NCBI RefSeq assembly: GCF_020169515.1
Contig: NZ_JAHMHW010000002.1
Location: 372,001 to 436,000, forward strand
Direction: 5' to 3'
Length of the DNA stretch: 64,000 bases
From: Paenibacillus vietnamensis
GTDB taxonomy: Bacteria; Bacillota; Bacilli; Paenibacillales; Paenibacillaceae
Shown here piece by piece: positions 1-8,149 of this stretch; the stretch's first letter is position 1, and every line of letters begins with the position of its first letter. Under the pieces are notes generated by a model that saw only the letters and a program-made list of their open reading frames with translations, was not told the origin of the DNA and searched no databases. The position numbers and the translations under genes are program-made.

Positions 1-594
1 GCCGACATTCAGCATTTGCTCCATCCTTTTTTGCTGCTCGTTGTGAACGGCCCGCATTCGGCTAATGACGATGCTGCTGAACAAGCCGACGACAAACAGG
101 CTGCGGACGACGGAGGCTGCGCCGATCCATAGAAGCTGCCCTTTATAAAGATAGGCAATGTCGAATAGCATACTGCGGGCGAACAGTTCGATTTCGTTGG
201 ACACAAAATCGGTCAGCGACACGCATAGCGCCAGCAGCAGCGGATGACGATCCGGCAGCCTCCCTTGAAGCAGCTTCATGCCGACAGCGAAAACGATGTA
301 ATAAATCGCCGCCGGCAAGTGAGTTTTCAGGCTTGCAAATAGAGAAAACGTATCGTAGTCCGAAAATCCGCCGATGGCCGTCCGAAAAACAAGCACCGTC
401 ACCCCCGTCACTATTCCCGTGTACACATAGGGCAGCTGCCGCATTAACAGCAGGAACAGCAAAAAGGCGCTGCTTCCGAGGCCGATCCGGAATACCTCTC
501 CGCTAAAGGGCGTGATTTTGAATTCGCCTGCAACAGCCGTTACAACTGCTGCCAGAAGTATATGTATCAAGGCGTAAGTTTTGCCGCTGCGCAT
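1..594 (-). CDS. Sensor histidine kinase, N-terminal membrane part only (cut by window edge)
   Basis: Reads from an ATG behind a GGGGAGGGG ribosome binding site to the window edge without a stop; 198 residues are seen. The visible part is very hydrophobic, with about five or six likely membrane helices, followed by a basic, coiled-coil-like linker (MRAVHNEQQKRMEQML) such as joins a membrane sensor to a kinase core. Known pattern: GlnK/YcbA- and LytS-like kinases begin this way. The kinase and ATPase domains are outside the window, so the family is inferred. It lies beyond a terminator from the amino acid ABC operon, pointing the same way, and so is probably its own transcription unit. It might be the glutamine sensor for that region, but nothing here proves it. 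Confidence 0.5.
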   Translation of the reverse strand, partial: MRSGKTYALIHILLAAVVTAVAGEFKITPFSGEVFRIGLGSSAFLLFLLLMRQLPYVYTGIVTGVTVLVFRTAIGGFSDYDTFSLFASLKTHLPAAIYYIVFAVGMKLLQGRLPDRHPLLLALCVSLTDFVSNEIELFARSMLFDIAYLYKGQLLWIGAASVVRSLFVVGLFSSIVISRMRAVHNEQQKRMEQMLNVG

Positions 595-654
595 CTCATC
601 CCCTCCCCGTTACCCTTATTGTAAACAAGGAGCTAATATTTTCATAGGTTTAAA

Positions 655-688
655 GAAAAAGCCGACCTCTCAGGAAGTCGGCCTTTAT
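655..688 (-). terminator. Terminator of the glnQHMP operon
   Basis: GCCGAC and GTCGGC arms with a 10-base loop, followed on the minus strand by TTTTTCTTT. It sits directly after the last permease gene and before the sensor gene, so it separates the two units. Confidence 0.8.
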
Positions 689-699
689 GTTATCCTAGA

Positions 700-1350
700 T
701 TAAACGATTTTGGCCTCCAGCCTTCTCGCAACGAGCGATAGGGCGTAGTTGACCGTAAAGTAAAGAACGGCGGCTAACAGCAGCACCGGAATCGTATAGT
801 TAAGATTTTGGCCGATGACGATTTTCGACTGGTTCATCAGCTCCGGAAGCGCAATGATCACGGCCAATGACGTGTCCTTTAACAAGGAAATAAATTGGCT
901 GACGAGCGGCGGCACCATACGGCGAAGCCCCTGCGGCAGCACGATATGCCAGAGCGTGCGCATATAGCCGAGCCCCGATGAACGCGCCGCTTCGATTTGC
1001 CCTTTGTCGATCGAGTTTAAGCCGCTGCGGACAATCTCTGCAATCATGGCTCCTTCAAATAAGGTAAGCGCAACGATTGCGGCGTACATCGGCCCCAGCT
1101 GAATGCCGACATCCGGCAGGGCGAACCTGGCCATAAAAATAAGCAGCAGCAGCGGCAAATTGCGAAGCAGCTCTACAATCAGGCCTAAAGCCTGCGATAA
1201 AGCCGGCACCTTCATATATCGGATCACCCCGACGATCGAGCCCAGCACAAAGCTGAACACGATCGAGAGAAAAGCCACTTTTAGCGTCACATAAAAGCCT
1301 TCAAATATGAACCGTAAATTGTCGCTGGAAAAAGCGCCCGCAAAGTCCAT
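700..1350 (-). CDS. glnP: Polar amino acid ABC transporter permease (GlnP-like)
   Basis: A 216-residue integral membrane subunit of a His/Glu/Gln-type importer. It has the usual length and about five membrane helices. The EAA loop that touches the ATPase is visible at about residues 120-140 (EAARSSGLGYMRTLWHIVLPQ). It is the last gene of a four-gene operon with the order ATPase, binding protein, permease, permease, as in glnQHMP of Bacillus. It starts 15 bases after the preceding permease with an AAAGGAGGGGG ribosome site. The two permeases should form a heterodimeric channel. Glutamine as substrate is inferred from gene order and family resemblance; another polar amino acid is possible. Confidence 0.85.
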   Translation of the reverse strand: MDFAGAFSSDNLRFIFEGFYVTLKVAFLSIVFSFVLGSIVGVIRYMKVPALSQALGLIVELLRNLPLLLLIFMARFALPDVGIQLGPMYAAIVALTLFEGAMIAEIVRSGLNSIDKGQIEAARSSGLGYMRTLWHIVLPQGLRRMVPPLVSQFISLLKDTSLAVIIALPELMNQSKIVIGQNLNYTIPVLLLAAVLYFTVNYALSLVARRLEAKIV

Positions 1351-1365
1351 CTGCCCCCCTCCTTT

Positions 1366-2019
1366 CTACCCGTGTTTGGCCAGTCTGCGTTCCAACCGAT
1401 GCGCCGCGAAGCTTAGCGGGAGAGTCAGCACCAGGTAAAAAGCGGCGACAAACAGATATGTATCAATGGTGGCGTACGTATCGCTCGCAACTTTGTCGCC
1501 GAAATACATCAAGTCCAGGCCGGCAATGACGCTGAGCACCGACGAATTTTTGACCAGGTTGAGAAACTGGTTGCTAAGCGGAGGAATGACAATTTTGACT
1601 GCTTGCGGGAGAACGACATACCTCATCGCCTGCACATACGTTAAGCCGGACGACAGCGCCGCCTCCGTCTGGCCCTTGGGCACGGACATAATCCCCGCGC
1701 GGATCGCCTCCGCGATAAAAGCGGCGGTGTATACCGTAAGCCCGATCGTTCCGCAAACGAACCCGTTTAATGTAATACCGAGCAAAGGCAAGCCCAGGAA
1801 AAAAATATAGACCACGAGCAGCAGCGGGATGTTGCGGATAAATTCGACATATACCGTCCCGACCCACCTGAGCGGCCTGACGGACGAAATGCGGAATACC
1901 GCGATGACCGTCCCCAGCAGAAAGCTGGCAATCAGCGCAATGACACTCGCGTAAATCGTGTTCAGAAAACCTTCCATATAGACGTCAAAGTAATCGGTTA
2001 ATACCGAGAAATCCGGCAT
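1366..2019 (-). CDS. glnM: Polar amino acid ABC transporter permease (GlnM-like)
   Basis: A 217-residue membrane subunit of the same importer, homologous to the next gene over its length. The EAA loop (EAALSSGLTYVQAMRYVVLPQ) lies at about residues 120-140, and there are hydrophobic helices from residue 20 onward. The start has AAGGAGGG eight bases upstream. It is separated from the binding-protein gene by about 70 bases that contain a strong GC-rich hairpin; such hairpins often let the binding protein be made in excess over the permeases. Confidence 0.85.
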   Translation of the reverse strand: MPDFSVLTDYFDVYMEGFLNTIYASVIALIASFLLGTVIAVFRISSVRPLRWVGTVYVEFIRNIPLLLVVYIFFLGLPLLGITLNGFVCGTIGLTVYTAAFIAEAIRAGIMSVPKGQTEAALSSGLTYVQAMRYVVLPQAVKIVIPPLSNQFLNLVKNSSVLSVIAGLDLMYFGDKVASDTYATIDTYLFVAAFYLVLTLPLSFAAHRLERRLAKHG

Positions 2020-2048
2020 CGTCAGCCCTCCTTGCCCTTAGAAAGAAG

Positions 2049-2068
2049 CGGGTGGCCGCGGCCACCCG
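2049..2068 (-). promoter_or_regulatory. Intercistronic hairpin between glnH and glnM
   Basis: CGGGTGGCCGCGGCCACCCG is a 20-base perfect palindrome with no T-run after it. It follows the binding-protein stop codon. The likely role, by analogy with other ABC operons, is partial termination or protection of the glnH message from 3' decay. Confidence 0.55.
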
Positions 2069-2088
2069 TCTATGCTGGAGCTGATCCG

Positions 2089-2940
2089 TTATTCGGCAGG
2101 CTCCTCACCGATCCATTGCTTATAAATTTCGTTGTATTCTCCGCTCTCCTTCATCGCCGCAAGTCCGGCATTAACGGCATCCACGAGCTCCGTTTCGCCT
2201 TTCTTGATCGCTATGCCGTACGGTTCGTCGGTGAACGGCTCCCCAACCACTTCATATCCGGGATCTTGCGCCATCATGCCGTACAAAATCGCGTTATCCG
2301 TTGTGAGCACATCCCCTTGACCCGCTTTAAGCGCGGAGAAGGCATCCTGATAGTTATCAAATTCGAGTACATTTGCGTCCGGCGCTCTTTCGATGATGTT
2401 GTCAACGGACGTGGAGCCCTTAACAGCAAGCACCTTCGTACCTTTCTTTACGTCGTCGATGCCTTTAATCGCGCTTCCCTTCTTGACGAGCAAAGACTGG
2501 CCTGCTTTAAAATATACCTCGGAGAAATCGACCTGCTCCTTCCGCTCCTCCGTAATGGTCATCGTCGCAACGATCAGATCGATTTCGTTGTTATCCAGCA
2601 TTGGGATCCGGGTTTTCGAAGTGACCTCCTTCAGCTCGATCTTGGTCTCGTCTCCCAGAATGGACTTCGCAAGCGCCTTCGCGATATCGACATCGAAGCC
2701 TTCTACTTCATTGTTCGCGGGATTTTTCAGGCCGAACAGTTTCGTATCGTATTTGACCCCCACGATCAGCTTGCCTCTGCTTTTAATCGTATCCAGCAGC
2801 GTTTCTTCCGCACCCGCATCCGGGTTTCCGTCCGAAGCTCCGGGCGTATTGCCGCCTTTCTCGTTTCCGCATCCGGTCATGACGGATACCGACATTACCA
2901 ATACCATAAACGCAACGGCCAGCCATTTTCTCGTCATCAT
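2089..2940 (-). CDS. glnH: Amino acid ABC transporter substrate-binding lipoprotein (GlnH-like)
   Basis: A 283-residue solute-binding protein of the SBP_bac_3 family. The N-terminus is a lipoprotein signal: positive start, hydrophobic stretch, then MTGC with Cys24 as the lipidated residue, followed by a Gly/Asp/Ala-rich linker to about residue 48. The mature part has the family hallmarks, GKLIVGVKYDTKLFGL near the start and the FDVDIAKALAK segment. It should sit on the outer face of the membrane and hand a polar amino acid to the two permeases. Two ATG codons in a row are possible starts behind AAAGGGGAG. Confidence 0.88.
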   Translation of the reverse strand: MMTRKWLAVAFMVLVMSVSVMTGCGNEKGGNTPGASDGNPDAGAEETLLDTIKSRGKLIVGVKYDTKLFGLKNPANNEVEGFDVDIAKALAKSILGDETKIELKEVTSKTRIPMLDNNEIDLIVATMTITEERKEQVDFSEVYFKAGQSLLVKKGSAIKGIDDVKKGTKVLAVKGSTSVDNIIERAPDANVLEFDNYQDAFSALKAGQGDVLTTDNAILYGMMAQDPGYEVVGEPFTDEPYGIAIKKGETELVDAVNAGLAAMKESGEYNEIYKQWIGEEPAE

Positions 2941-2960
2941 TCGAATCTCCCCTTTTTATG

Positions 2961-3689
2961 TTAGTGATTTAATACCCGGTTCAAAAATAGGCGCGCCCGC
3001 TCCTCGCGCGGGTTGGAAAAAAATTCGCCCGGCCTCGCTTCCTCGACAATCCGGCCCTGGTCCATGAACACGACCCGGTCGGCGACCTCCCGCGCAAAGC
3101 CCATCTCATGCGTAACGACGACCATCGTCATCCCCTCGCCGGCGAGCGCCTTCATCACATCCAGCACCTCGCCGACCATTTCGGGATCGAGAGCGGACGT
3201 CGGTTCGTCGAACAGCATGACCTGCGGCTTCATCGCCAGCCCTCTCGCTATGGCGACGCGCTGCTGCTGCCCGCCCGACAGCTGGGAAGGATATTGGTTC
3301 GCCTTATCCTCAATCCCGACCTTCTCCAAAAAATACATCGCGGTCTGCTCGGCTTCCTGTTTCGTCTGGCCAAGCACCTTCCTGGGAGCTAAAGTGATGT
3401 TGTCGATAACCTTCATGTGCGGATACAAATTGAAGTGCTGGAACACCATTCCGATATTTCGTCTAAGCCGGTTAATATTCGTCTTCTTGTCATTAACCGC
3501 TTGACCGCTCACGATGAGCTCGCCGCTCGTGATCGTTTCCAGACGGTTGATGCAGCGAAGCATCGTGCTTTTGCCGGAACCGGACGGTCCCACGATAACG
3601 ACGACTTCCCCTTGACCGATCTGCAGATGAATATCCTTCAGTACATGAAAATCCCCGTAATGCTTCTCCACCTGACGAAATGAAATCAT
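2961..3689 (-). CDS. glnQ: Amino acid ABC transporter ATP-binding protein (GlnQ-like)
   Basis: A 242-residue ABC ATPase of the polar amino acid class. The Walker A motif GPSGSGKST lies at residues 34-42, the Q-loop at FQHFNLYPH, the LSGGQQQR signature from residue 137, and Walker [11 protein letters not shown] at 159-168; the switch His follows in [10 protein letters not shown]. Full family length, nothing missing. First gene of the operon, so its upstream region carries the promoter for all four genes. It powers import through the two downstream permeases. Confidence 0.92.
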   Translation of the reverse strand: MISFRQVEKHYGDFHVLKDIHLQIGQGEVVVIVGPSGSGKSTMLRCINRLETITSGELIVSGQAVNDKKTNINRLRRNIGMVFQHFNLYPHMKVIDNITLAPRKVLGQTKQEAEQTAMYFLEKVGIEDKANQYPSQLSGGQQQRVAIARGLAMKPQVMLFDEPTSALDPEMVGEVLDVMKALAGEGMTMVVVTHEMGFAREVADRVVFMDQGRIVEEARPGEFFSNPREERARLFLNRVLNH

Positions 3690-3747
3690 AGGCCCCCTCC
3701 TTTCCGGCTCATGCGATTGAAATTGTTAGATATGAGTTAGATAAACT

Positions 3748-3781
3748 TACATAAATCCTACAGAAAAACTACGTAAACCTA
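3748..3781 (-). promoter_or_regulatory. Direct repeats upstream of glnQ
   Basis: Two near-identical blocks on the + strand, TACATAAATCCTA and TACGTAAACCTA, begin 22 bases apart, that is on the same face of the helix. They lie 60-90 bases before the glnQ start. A third partial copy (ATATCCTA) follows. They look like binding sites for a dimeric activator such as a response regulator, but no binding protein is known. Confidence 0.4.
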
Positions 3782-3799
3782 TAATATCCTACACTTTTT

Positions 3800-3846
3800 A
3801 ATAAAAAAACAACAAACCCGGCACCGAAAGGCACCAGGTTTGTTGC
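3800..3846 (-). terminator. Terminator of the cyclase gene
   Basis: CAACAAACC pairs with GGTTTGTTG across an 18-base inner loop that can itself pair (GGCACC/GGTGCC type). It is followed on the minus strand by seven T. It directly follows the stop codon of the cyclase-family gene. Confidence 0.85.
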
Positions 3847-3860
3847 TGCTAAGATGGAGA

Positions 3861-4487
3861 TTATGCTCTGTCCTTTATTCGCGCAATCACTCTTGCGACG
3901 GAGGAGTCGGCCTCAATCAATAGCGGCAGCGCTATAATTTCGAAGGGGGCTCCGGCGTCTGCAAGCTTGTCTACGTTGGCCAAATTCTCGATAATGAGAA
4001 TTTGGCCGCCCAGCAGCGTTTTATGGACGCTGTAAGGCTCCTTATCCGGAGAGGGGGTGTCGAGCCCGACCATTTTGACGCGTTTCTTGACCAGCAGCCC
4101 GGCGAATGCGTCTGTCAGCACCGGGTAATCCGTAAAGTAGCCCGGCTGGCCGAACCGCTTGCCGTGCCCCGTATGCAGGATAACGATTTGCCCCTCGCGG
4201 ATCAGCTCCTCGTATTCTTCCTTATAGTCGATCGTCTCTTGGCCGCATACGTTCAGCAGGCAGCCCTCTCCCACGAAGGTGTCAAGCGGGATGCCGCTAA
4301 TAGGCCGGTGGACATCCAGCAAATGCATCGGACCGTCAATATGCGTACCGGCATGCATATTCGTCGAAAGCTGGTGATTGTTATAAAAGTCGCGGTCAAA
4401 TTGCCGGGTATGGGCCAGAACCGTCTCATCGTCCCCGGGAAATACCGGAAGCCCGTTACGTATAACATGTGTCAAGTCTATGAGCAC
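3861..4487 (-). CDS. Cyclase family protein (kynurenine formamidase-like metal hydrolase)
   Basis: A 208-residue protein of the PF04199 cyclase fold. The metal-binding signature HxGTHxDxPxH is visible as His45, His49, Asp51 and His55. Characterised members include KynB (N-formylkynurenine hydrolysis) and isatin hydrolase, so a metal-dependent amide or lactam hydrolase acting in the cytosol is likely. The substrate cannot be told from sequence, and no tryptophan-degradation genes lie nearby. The start is GTG behind GGAAGAG. A decayed IS element ends about 60 bases upstream, so the native promoter may have been displaced. Confidence 0.8.
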   Translation of the reverse strand: MLIDLTHVIRNGLPVFPGDDETVLAHTRQFDRDFYNNHQLSTNMHAGTHIDGPMHLLDVHRPISGIPLDTFVGEGCLLNVCGQETIDYKEEYEELIREGQIVILHTGHGKRFGQPGYFTDYPVLTDAFAGLLVKKRVKMVGLDTPSPDKEPYSVHKTLLGGQILIIENLANVDKLADAGAPFEIIALPLLIEADSSVARVIARIKDRA

Positions 4488-4547
4488 GCTTGAACTCTTC
4501 CTTTCGGCTTACGCGGAAACCGCTAATTTGTCTATATGTTATTCCAT

Positions 4548-4700
4548 TGAATGAATACTCCCGCCACTTACCTTTGCTCTCGCTTCGGCTGAAGTGGGGG
4601 TTTCTGATGTCTCAACCTAACTTCTTCAGGATGCTTAACACCAGGGGAGTTGACACGTTAATGGTCTGGTTACCATCCACCCCCCCCTATCCCATTGGTT
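4548..4700 (-). ncRNA. Predicted omega-RNA (right-end guide RNA scaffold) of the IS element
   Basis: In IS200/IS605 elements the 3' end of tnpB and the right end encode the TnpB guide RNA. Here the minus strand shows CCCCCACTTC, a GC-rich hairpin (CGAAGCGAGAGC region), then AAGTGGCGGGAGTATTCATTCA, which can pair back with the first block. The sequence after the end, ATGGAATAACATATAGACAA, would be the guide. TnpB itself is broken, so function is doubtful. The 5' limit is a guess. Confidence 0.4.
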
Positions 4701-5729
4701 CCTTGCATGGAGACCTTTGGAAATACTTTGCGCATAATGTTCGCCGCGCCGTTCACATCAGCATGAATCAGACCTGTCGCACTCTGATACAATCCGCGGC
4801 AGATTCGCTTGCCTGAGAATAGGCATGGACCTCCTTCGTCATATCCCTGGTCGTCGACTCCGTCGACTGCTCGGGTATGCATCCTGGATCCGGCGATGAC
4901 GCTTTAGATGCAGGCGTTCCAATCGTTTGGACGTATGTACGCCTTCCCACGGTTCCATGCCTTGACGAAGAATCCCGGTGTAGTGCGCTTTCATCTTGTT
5001 GTAGTACTGATTAATCGCTTTGACAATCTTGCACTTTACAATCAACGGTTTCGAACCGGTTGTCGTGACGATGGTTGCAAGATTGTCGATGCCCAAATCA
5101 ATTGCCATGAGAAAATCAGAATGATTGACGTCCAGCACATGTTCTTTCGGCGCTTCTTTCTTTACTGTCGGACAAGCGAAGACCATTTCGACGACGTAAT
5201 GTCCATGGCTGGGCACGACGCGCACCTGCATCAACTGGCCGTCGATACGACCTAGCTTGCCGATGTTAAGCTGCAGTTTGGTTTTGGGAAGCTTGAGAAA
5301 CTTCCCTCCTTTGATGACGCAATCCTGATTGGAGAACACAACTTCTTTTGCTTTGCCCCGAGCATATCCCGGAATACGGGGCTTTCCGGTGTACTTCTCC
5401 GGATGTTTGCGGTAATCCTTTATGCTGGCGAAGAACGCTTTCCAGTTTTGGAATACCACCATCATAACGCCTTGACTGCTCTGTGCGGGAAGTGCGCGAT
5501 AATCGGTTTGCCCCATCACTTTGAACAATGCGTCCAGGAAGGGGTAGGAGAGAAAGGGCCGCTCCTGCGAAGGAAGCTCAAACGGACGGGAACGCTACCG
5601 AATGTAAAAGTTCGTGGTGTTGTACAGATTTTTGGCGTTCTGACACGCTTCATCCAAGTAGGCAAACAACCGATGGCCCGGTTTGACCCACACTTGATAG
5701 GATCTGTATAGGAGTGTTGCATCTGACAT
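4670..5729 (-). pseudogene. tnpB: TnpB RNA-guided nuclease homologue, inactivated
   Basis: The intended start is an ATG behind GAGGAGGTG. The reading frame gives 44 residues (MSDATLLYRSYQVWVKPG...), then an in-frame TAG at 5595-5597, and continues in the same frame with normal TnpB sequence (RSRPFELPSQERPFLSYPFL). The first RuvC aspartate is present in MAIDLGIDNLATI. After LKRHRRIQDAY the frame shifts and roughly the next 70-80 residues of a normal TnpB are missing, including the region that should hold the RuvC glutamate. The gene resumes in another frame with the last RuvC motif HADVNGAANI near its end. One nonsense codon, a large deletion and a frameshift make it a pseudogene. Confidence 0.85.
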
Positions 5730-5940
5730 GACTTCACCTCCTCCCTCATCCGCAACACGAATGTATGTTCTGTTTTATTATAACGCTACAATGGGAGGAA
5801 GGGAAGAATATTCAGTGTGCATATTCAAGAGGTCGCCGATTCACCTCGCCACTTGCAGAAGTGAGAGTCCTCTCGACGAAAGTTGATAGAGGAGCTTCAA
5901 GTATTTGTGTTCCCGTGCTTCCTTCTGCTCGTTCATGCGC

Positions 5941-6005
5941 TCAAGCGTAAACGGCTGTGCCGTCCTCAGGCGGTAAAAGCTCGTTTCGCAATGAAATAGA
6001 AGTCA
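5941..6005 (+). repeat. Dispersed hairpin repeat, copy A
   Basis: AAGCGTAAACGGCTG, then GCCGTCCTCAGGCGG, then CTCGTTTCGCAATGAAATA. GCGTAAACG can pair with CGTTTCGC, enclosing a small inner hairpin. Closely similar copies lie at 27.27 and 39.40 kb in the same orientation. Confidence 0.7.
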
Positions 6006-6038
6006 TTTATGCGCTCAAGCATATAATTTCATGTATTT

Positions 6039-6081
6039 CAAAAAAAAGCTCCGGCCGACCGTGTGACGGTCTCCGGAGCTT
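6039..6081 (-). terminator. Terminator of the dehydrogenase/epimerase operon
   Basis: AGCTCCGG and CCGGAGCT arms with inner pairing (GACCGT/ACGGTC) and eight T on the minus strand. It follows the stop codon of the Gfo/Idh/MocA gene by ten bases. Confidence 0.9.
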
Positions 6082-6090
6082 TCGGGCTGT

Positions 6091-7128
6091 CTATTTCATG
6101 AAATCCGAAATGAGCACCTTTCGGCCGGTTTTGGCGCTCTCCAGTGAAGCGAGCACCATCGCCATGCTGTAAATGTTGTCGCTGCAATCCGTTTCCGGCT
6201 TTCGCTCTTCCGCAAGCGCGGTGAACATTTCATCCAGGCAACCCTGGTGGAAGGTAGCGGACATTTCCGTTGTGCCGCCCCCTACCCGTTCATACTCGCG
6301 GATAAATTTGCCGGTCTGGTCGCCTGCCGCAACGATTTCCGCATACGGCTCACCGCGGCCGTCCCAAATCGCGGTCCCCTTCTCGCCCGTCACGCGCCAC
6401 TCGGCTTCCCAAGAGGTCGTCACGCCTTCCGAGCACCAGGAGCCGCGATAATTGAAGACGGAGCCGTCGGACATTTCGAAAATGCAGATAGCCATCGCGT
6501 TTCCGGCGTACCAGGAGCCCGGAGGATTAAACTCGTGGCAGTAGACGGATACCGGATTCGCTCCGGAGATCAGCCTCGCCTGATCAAACGTATGGATCGC
6601 CATATCGAGCAGCAGCGGGCTTTCCATCGCATCCCGGAAGCCGCCGAAATGGGCGCCGATGAAAAAGTCGGCCCCGATAAAGCCAAGCTTGCCGATCGTA
6701 CCGTCTTCGATCAGCTTGCGAAGCGAACGGATTCTCGGATCGTACCTCCGGTTTTGCATCACGGCATGGGTTCTCCCCGTTTGCTCCGACAATCGGACGA
6801 TATCAAGGCATTCGCCCATTGATTCGGCCAGCGGCTTTTCCCCGAAAACGTTGCAGCCGAGCTCCATAGCCGCCGTTCCGATCGCGTAATGGCTGGCCGG
6901 AATCGTCACGTCGAATACCAGATTGGCGCCTGTCGCCCGGATCGCTTCCTTCAAATCCGTAAATACGGGGCAGGAAAGCTCCTTGCGCTCGGCCATCGCC
7001 CTTGCGAATTCCTCTTTAATATCGACAAGACCGACGATTTCCGTATCGGGCCTTTTCTTCGCGTAGTCCACCCACGTATTGGCCATGCCGCCGCAGCCCG
7101 CAACGATAACTTTATGCTGAATCGCCAT
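6091..7128 (-). CDS. Gfo/Idh/MocA family oxidoreductase
   Basis: A 345-residue NAD(P)-dependent dehydrogenase. The N-terminal Rossmann fold begins VIVAGCGGMANTW (residues 8-20), the nucleotide-site EKP motif is residues 97-99 (FGEKPLAES), and the C-terminal part is the alpha/beta substrate domain. Such enzymes oxidise or epimerise sugars, sugar acids or inositols in the cytosol. It is the second gene after a sugar epimerase-like gene with 26 bases between them. Both are read away from an AraC regulator, a set typical of a small catabolic operon. The substrate is unknown. GAGGAGG lies ten bases before the ATG. Confidence 0.85.
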   Translation of the reverse strand: MAIQHKVIVAGCGGMANTWVDYAKKRPDTEIVGLVDIKEEFARAMAERKELSCPVFTDLKEAIRATGANLVFDVTIPASHYAIGTAAMELGCNVFGEKPLAESMGECLDIVRLSEQTGRTHAVMQNRRYDPRIRSLRKLIEDGTIGKLGFIGADFFIGAHFGGFRDAMESPLLLDMAIHTFDQARLISGANPVSVYCHEFNPPGSWYAGNAMAICIFEMSDGSVFNYRGSWCSEGVTTSWEAEWRVTGEKGTAIWDGRGEPYAEIVAAGDQTGKFIREYERVGGGTTEMSATFHQGCLDEMFTALAEERKPETDCSDNIYSMAMVLASLESAKTGRKVLISDFMK

Positions 7129-7154
7129 TTGCGTTAAGCCTCCTCTTTATCTGT

Positions 7155-8054
7155 TTAGACCGGGTTAGGAATGAAATCGCCGCCGCGGCAGCGCTTTAAA
7201 TAGTTGAGAGCATGCACCTGGCCGGTCATCTCCAGCTCTCCTTTATAAACCGGATCGTGCCAGCCTTCGATATCGATCGTGCCTTTGTAGTCGTTTTGCC
7301 GCAAAATCGTAATGACATCCGACCAGTTCGTGTCGCCAAAGCCCGGCGTACGATGCCAGACGAACGGATTCGGCCCGTGCACGCCCTGCTCCCTTACGAT
7401 ATCCCATGCGATCGTCGCATCCTTGCCGTGTACATGGAAAACCTTCTTGACCCATTTGCGCAGCTGCGGAATCGGATCGATCAGGCTGACCATTTGATGG
7501 CAGGGCTCCCATTCCAGTCCGATATTGTCTTCCGGCACGGCATCGAACATCAGCTCCCACGCAGCCGGATTGTGCGCGATATTCCAGTCTCCTCTCGCCC
7601 AGGTCCCGCCCATGTCGCAGTTTTCGAAGGCGATTCTAACGCCCTTGTCCGCCGCGCGCTTTGTCAGCTCGCCGAACACTTCCTTGAACGCCGGAATCGA
7701 TTCGTCGATCGGCCGGTCCGTCAGCCTGCCCGTGAAACCGGATACAATATCGGCCCCGAACAAATGAGCGTGGTCGATCAAACGCTCCCAGCTCGCAAGT
7801 GTATCTGCATTATTGCCTGCTCCGGTCAAAGGATTCCCGAATATGCTTACAGCCGGAATGACAAAATCATGCTCCTCCGCCAAAGCGCGAACGCGCTTCG
7901 CCGTTTCAACAAGATCCGTATTGCCGGTCGTTTGCCAGAAGGTCAGTGTAAACGATTCAAAGCCGTGCCCCACAATTTGCGGAATGATCTTATCCGCAGT
8001 TCCTCCGCCGACGAGCGTACCGATTCGCAATTTGTTTTCCACCTTGTTTATCAC
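7155..8054 (-). CDS. Sugar phosphate isomerase/epimerase (xylose isomerase-like TIM barrel)
   Basis: A 299-residue AP-endonuclease-2-type TIM barrel, the fold of IolE, IolI and many sugar epimerases. Metal-ligand positions are recognisable: FENCD near the middle, LEWEPCH (Glu then His), and HVHGKD followed by DTNW and DIEGWHD toward the end. It likely isomerises or dehydrates the product made by the downstream dehydrogenase, as IolE follows IolG in inositol breakdown, but the actual sugar is not visible. The start is uncertain: GTG at 8054, or a GTG four codons later that has GGAG at a better distance. Confidence 0.82.
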   Translation of the reverse strand: MINKVENKLRIGTLVGGGTADKIIPQIVGHGFESFTLTFWQTTGNTDLVETAKRVRALAEEHDFVIPAVSIFGNPLTGAGNNADTLASWERLIDHAHLFGADIVSGFTGRLTDRPIDESIPAFKEVFGELTKRAADKGVRIAFENCDMGGTWARGDWNIAHNPAAWELMFDAVPEDNIGLEWEPCHQMVSLIDPIPQLRKWVKKVFHVHGKDATIAWDIVREQGVHGPNPFVWHRTPGFGDTNWSDVITILRQNDYKGTIDIEGWHDPVYKGELEMTGQVHALNYLKRCRGGDFIPNPV

Positions 8055-8073
8055 TCCAATATTGGCTTATAGT

Positions 8074-8085
8074 GTTGTTAACAAC
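8074..8085. promoter_or_regulatory. Perfect palindrome in the divergent promoter region
   Basis: GTTGTTAACAAC is a 12-base perfect palindrome about 20 bases upstream of the epimerase start and in the 95-base gap to the divergent AraC gene. It looks like a LacI- or GntR-type operator. AraC proteins usually bind direct repeats, so another regulator may be involved. Confidence 0.4.
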
Positions 8086-8149
8086 TTCATTATAGCGGGG
8101 ATATTAGCCGATTACTCTAAACAATCTTGTGCATTACTAGTCTAATCTT

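Larger units (their letters stand above)
4548..5885 (-). mobile_element. Decayed IS200/IS605-group element, tnpB-only (IS1341 type)
   Basis: The limits come from comparing it with the short copy at 25.9-26.3 kb. Both share the left-end stretch TCTAT|CAAC...CGAGAGGACTC and the right-end stretch CCCCCACTTC...AAGTGG-GGGAGTATTCATTCA. There are no terminal inverted repeats and no target duplication, as is normal for this group. It carries one transposase-associated gene, tnpB, which is broken, and no tnpA, so it could only have moved with help from elsewhere. It lies between the cyclase gene and a repeat-bearing intergenic region. The exact ends are inferred to within a few bases. Confidence 0.75.
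5730..6090. other. Non-coding stretch: IS left end, hairpin repeat copy A, terminator
   Basis: No gene is seen. From left to right it holds the IS promoter region and left end, the first copy of a roughly 60-base dispersed hairpin repeat, the short repeat ATGCGCTCAAGC twice on either side of it, and the terminator of the dehydrogenase gene. Confidence 0.7.

Noticed and set aside
2032..2964. Long open frame on the + strand opposite glnH
   Set aside because: It mirrors a clear binding-protein gene with lipobox and ribosome site; the + strand frame has no ribosome site or family features.
4490..4816. + strand open frame across the IS right end
   Set aside because: It covers the guide-RNA end and the tnpB C-terminus on the other strand.
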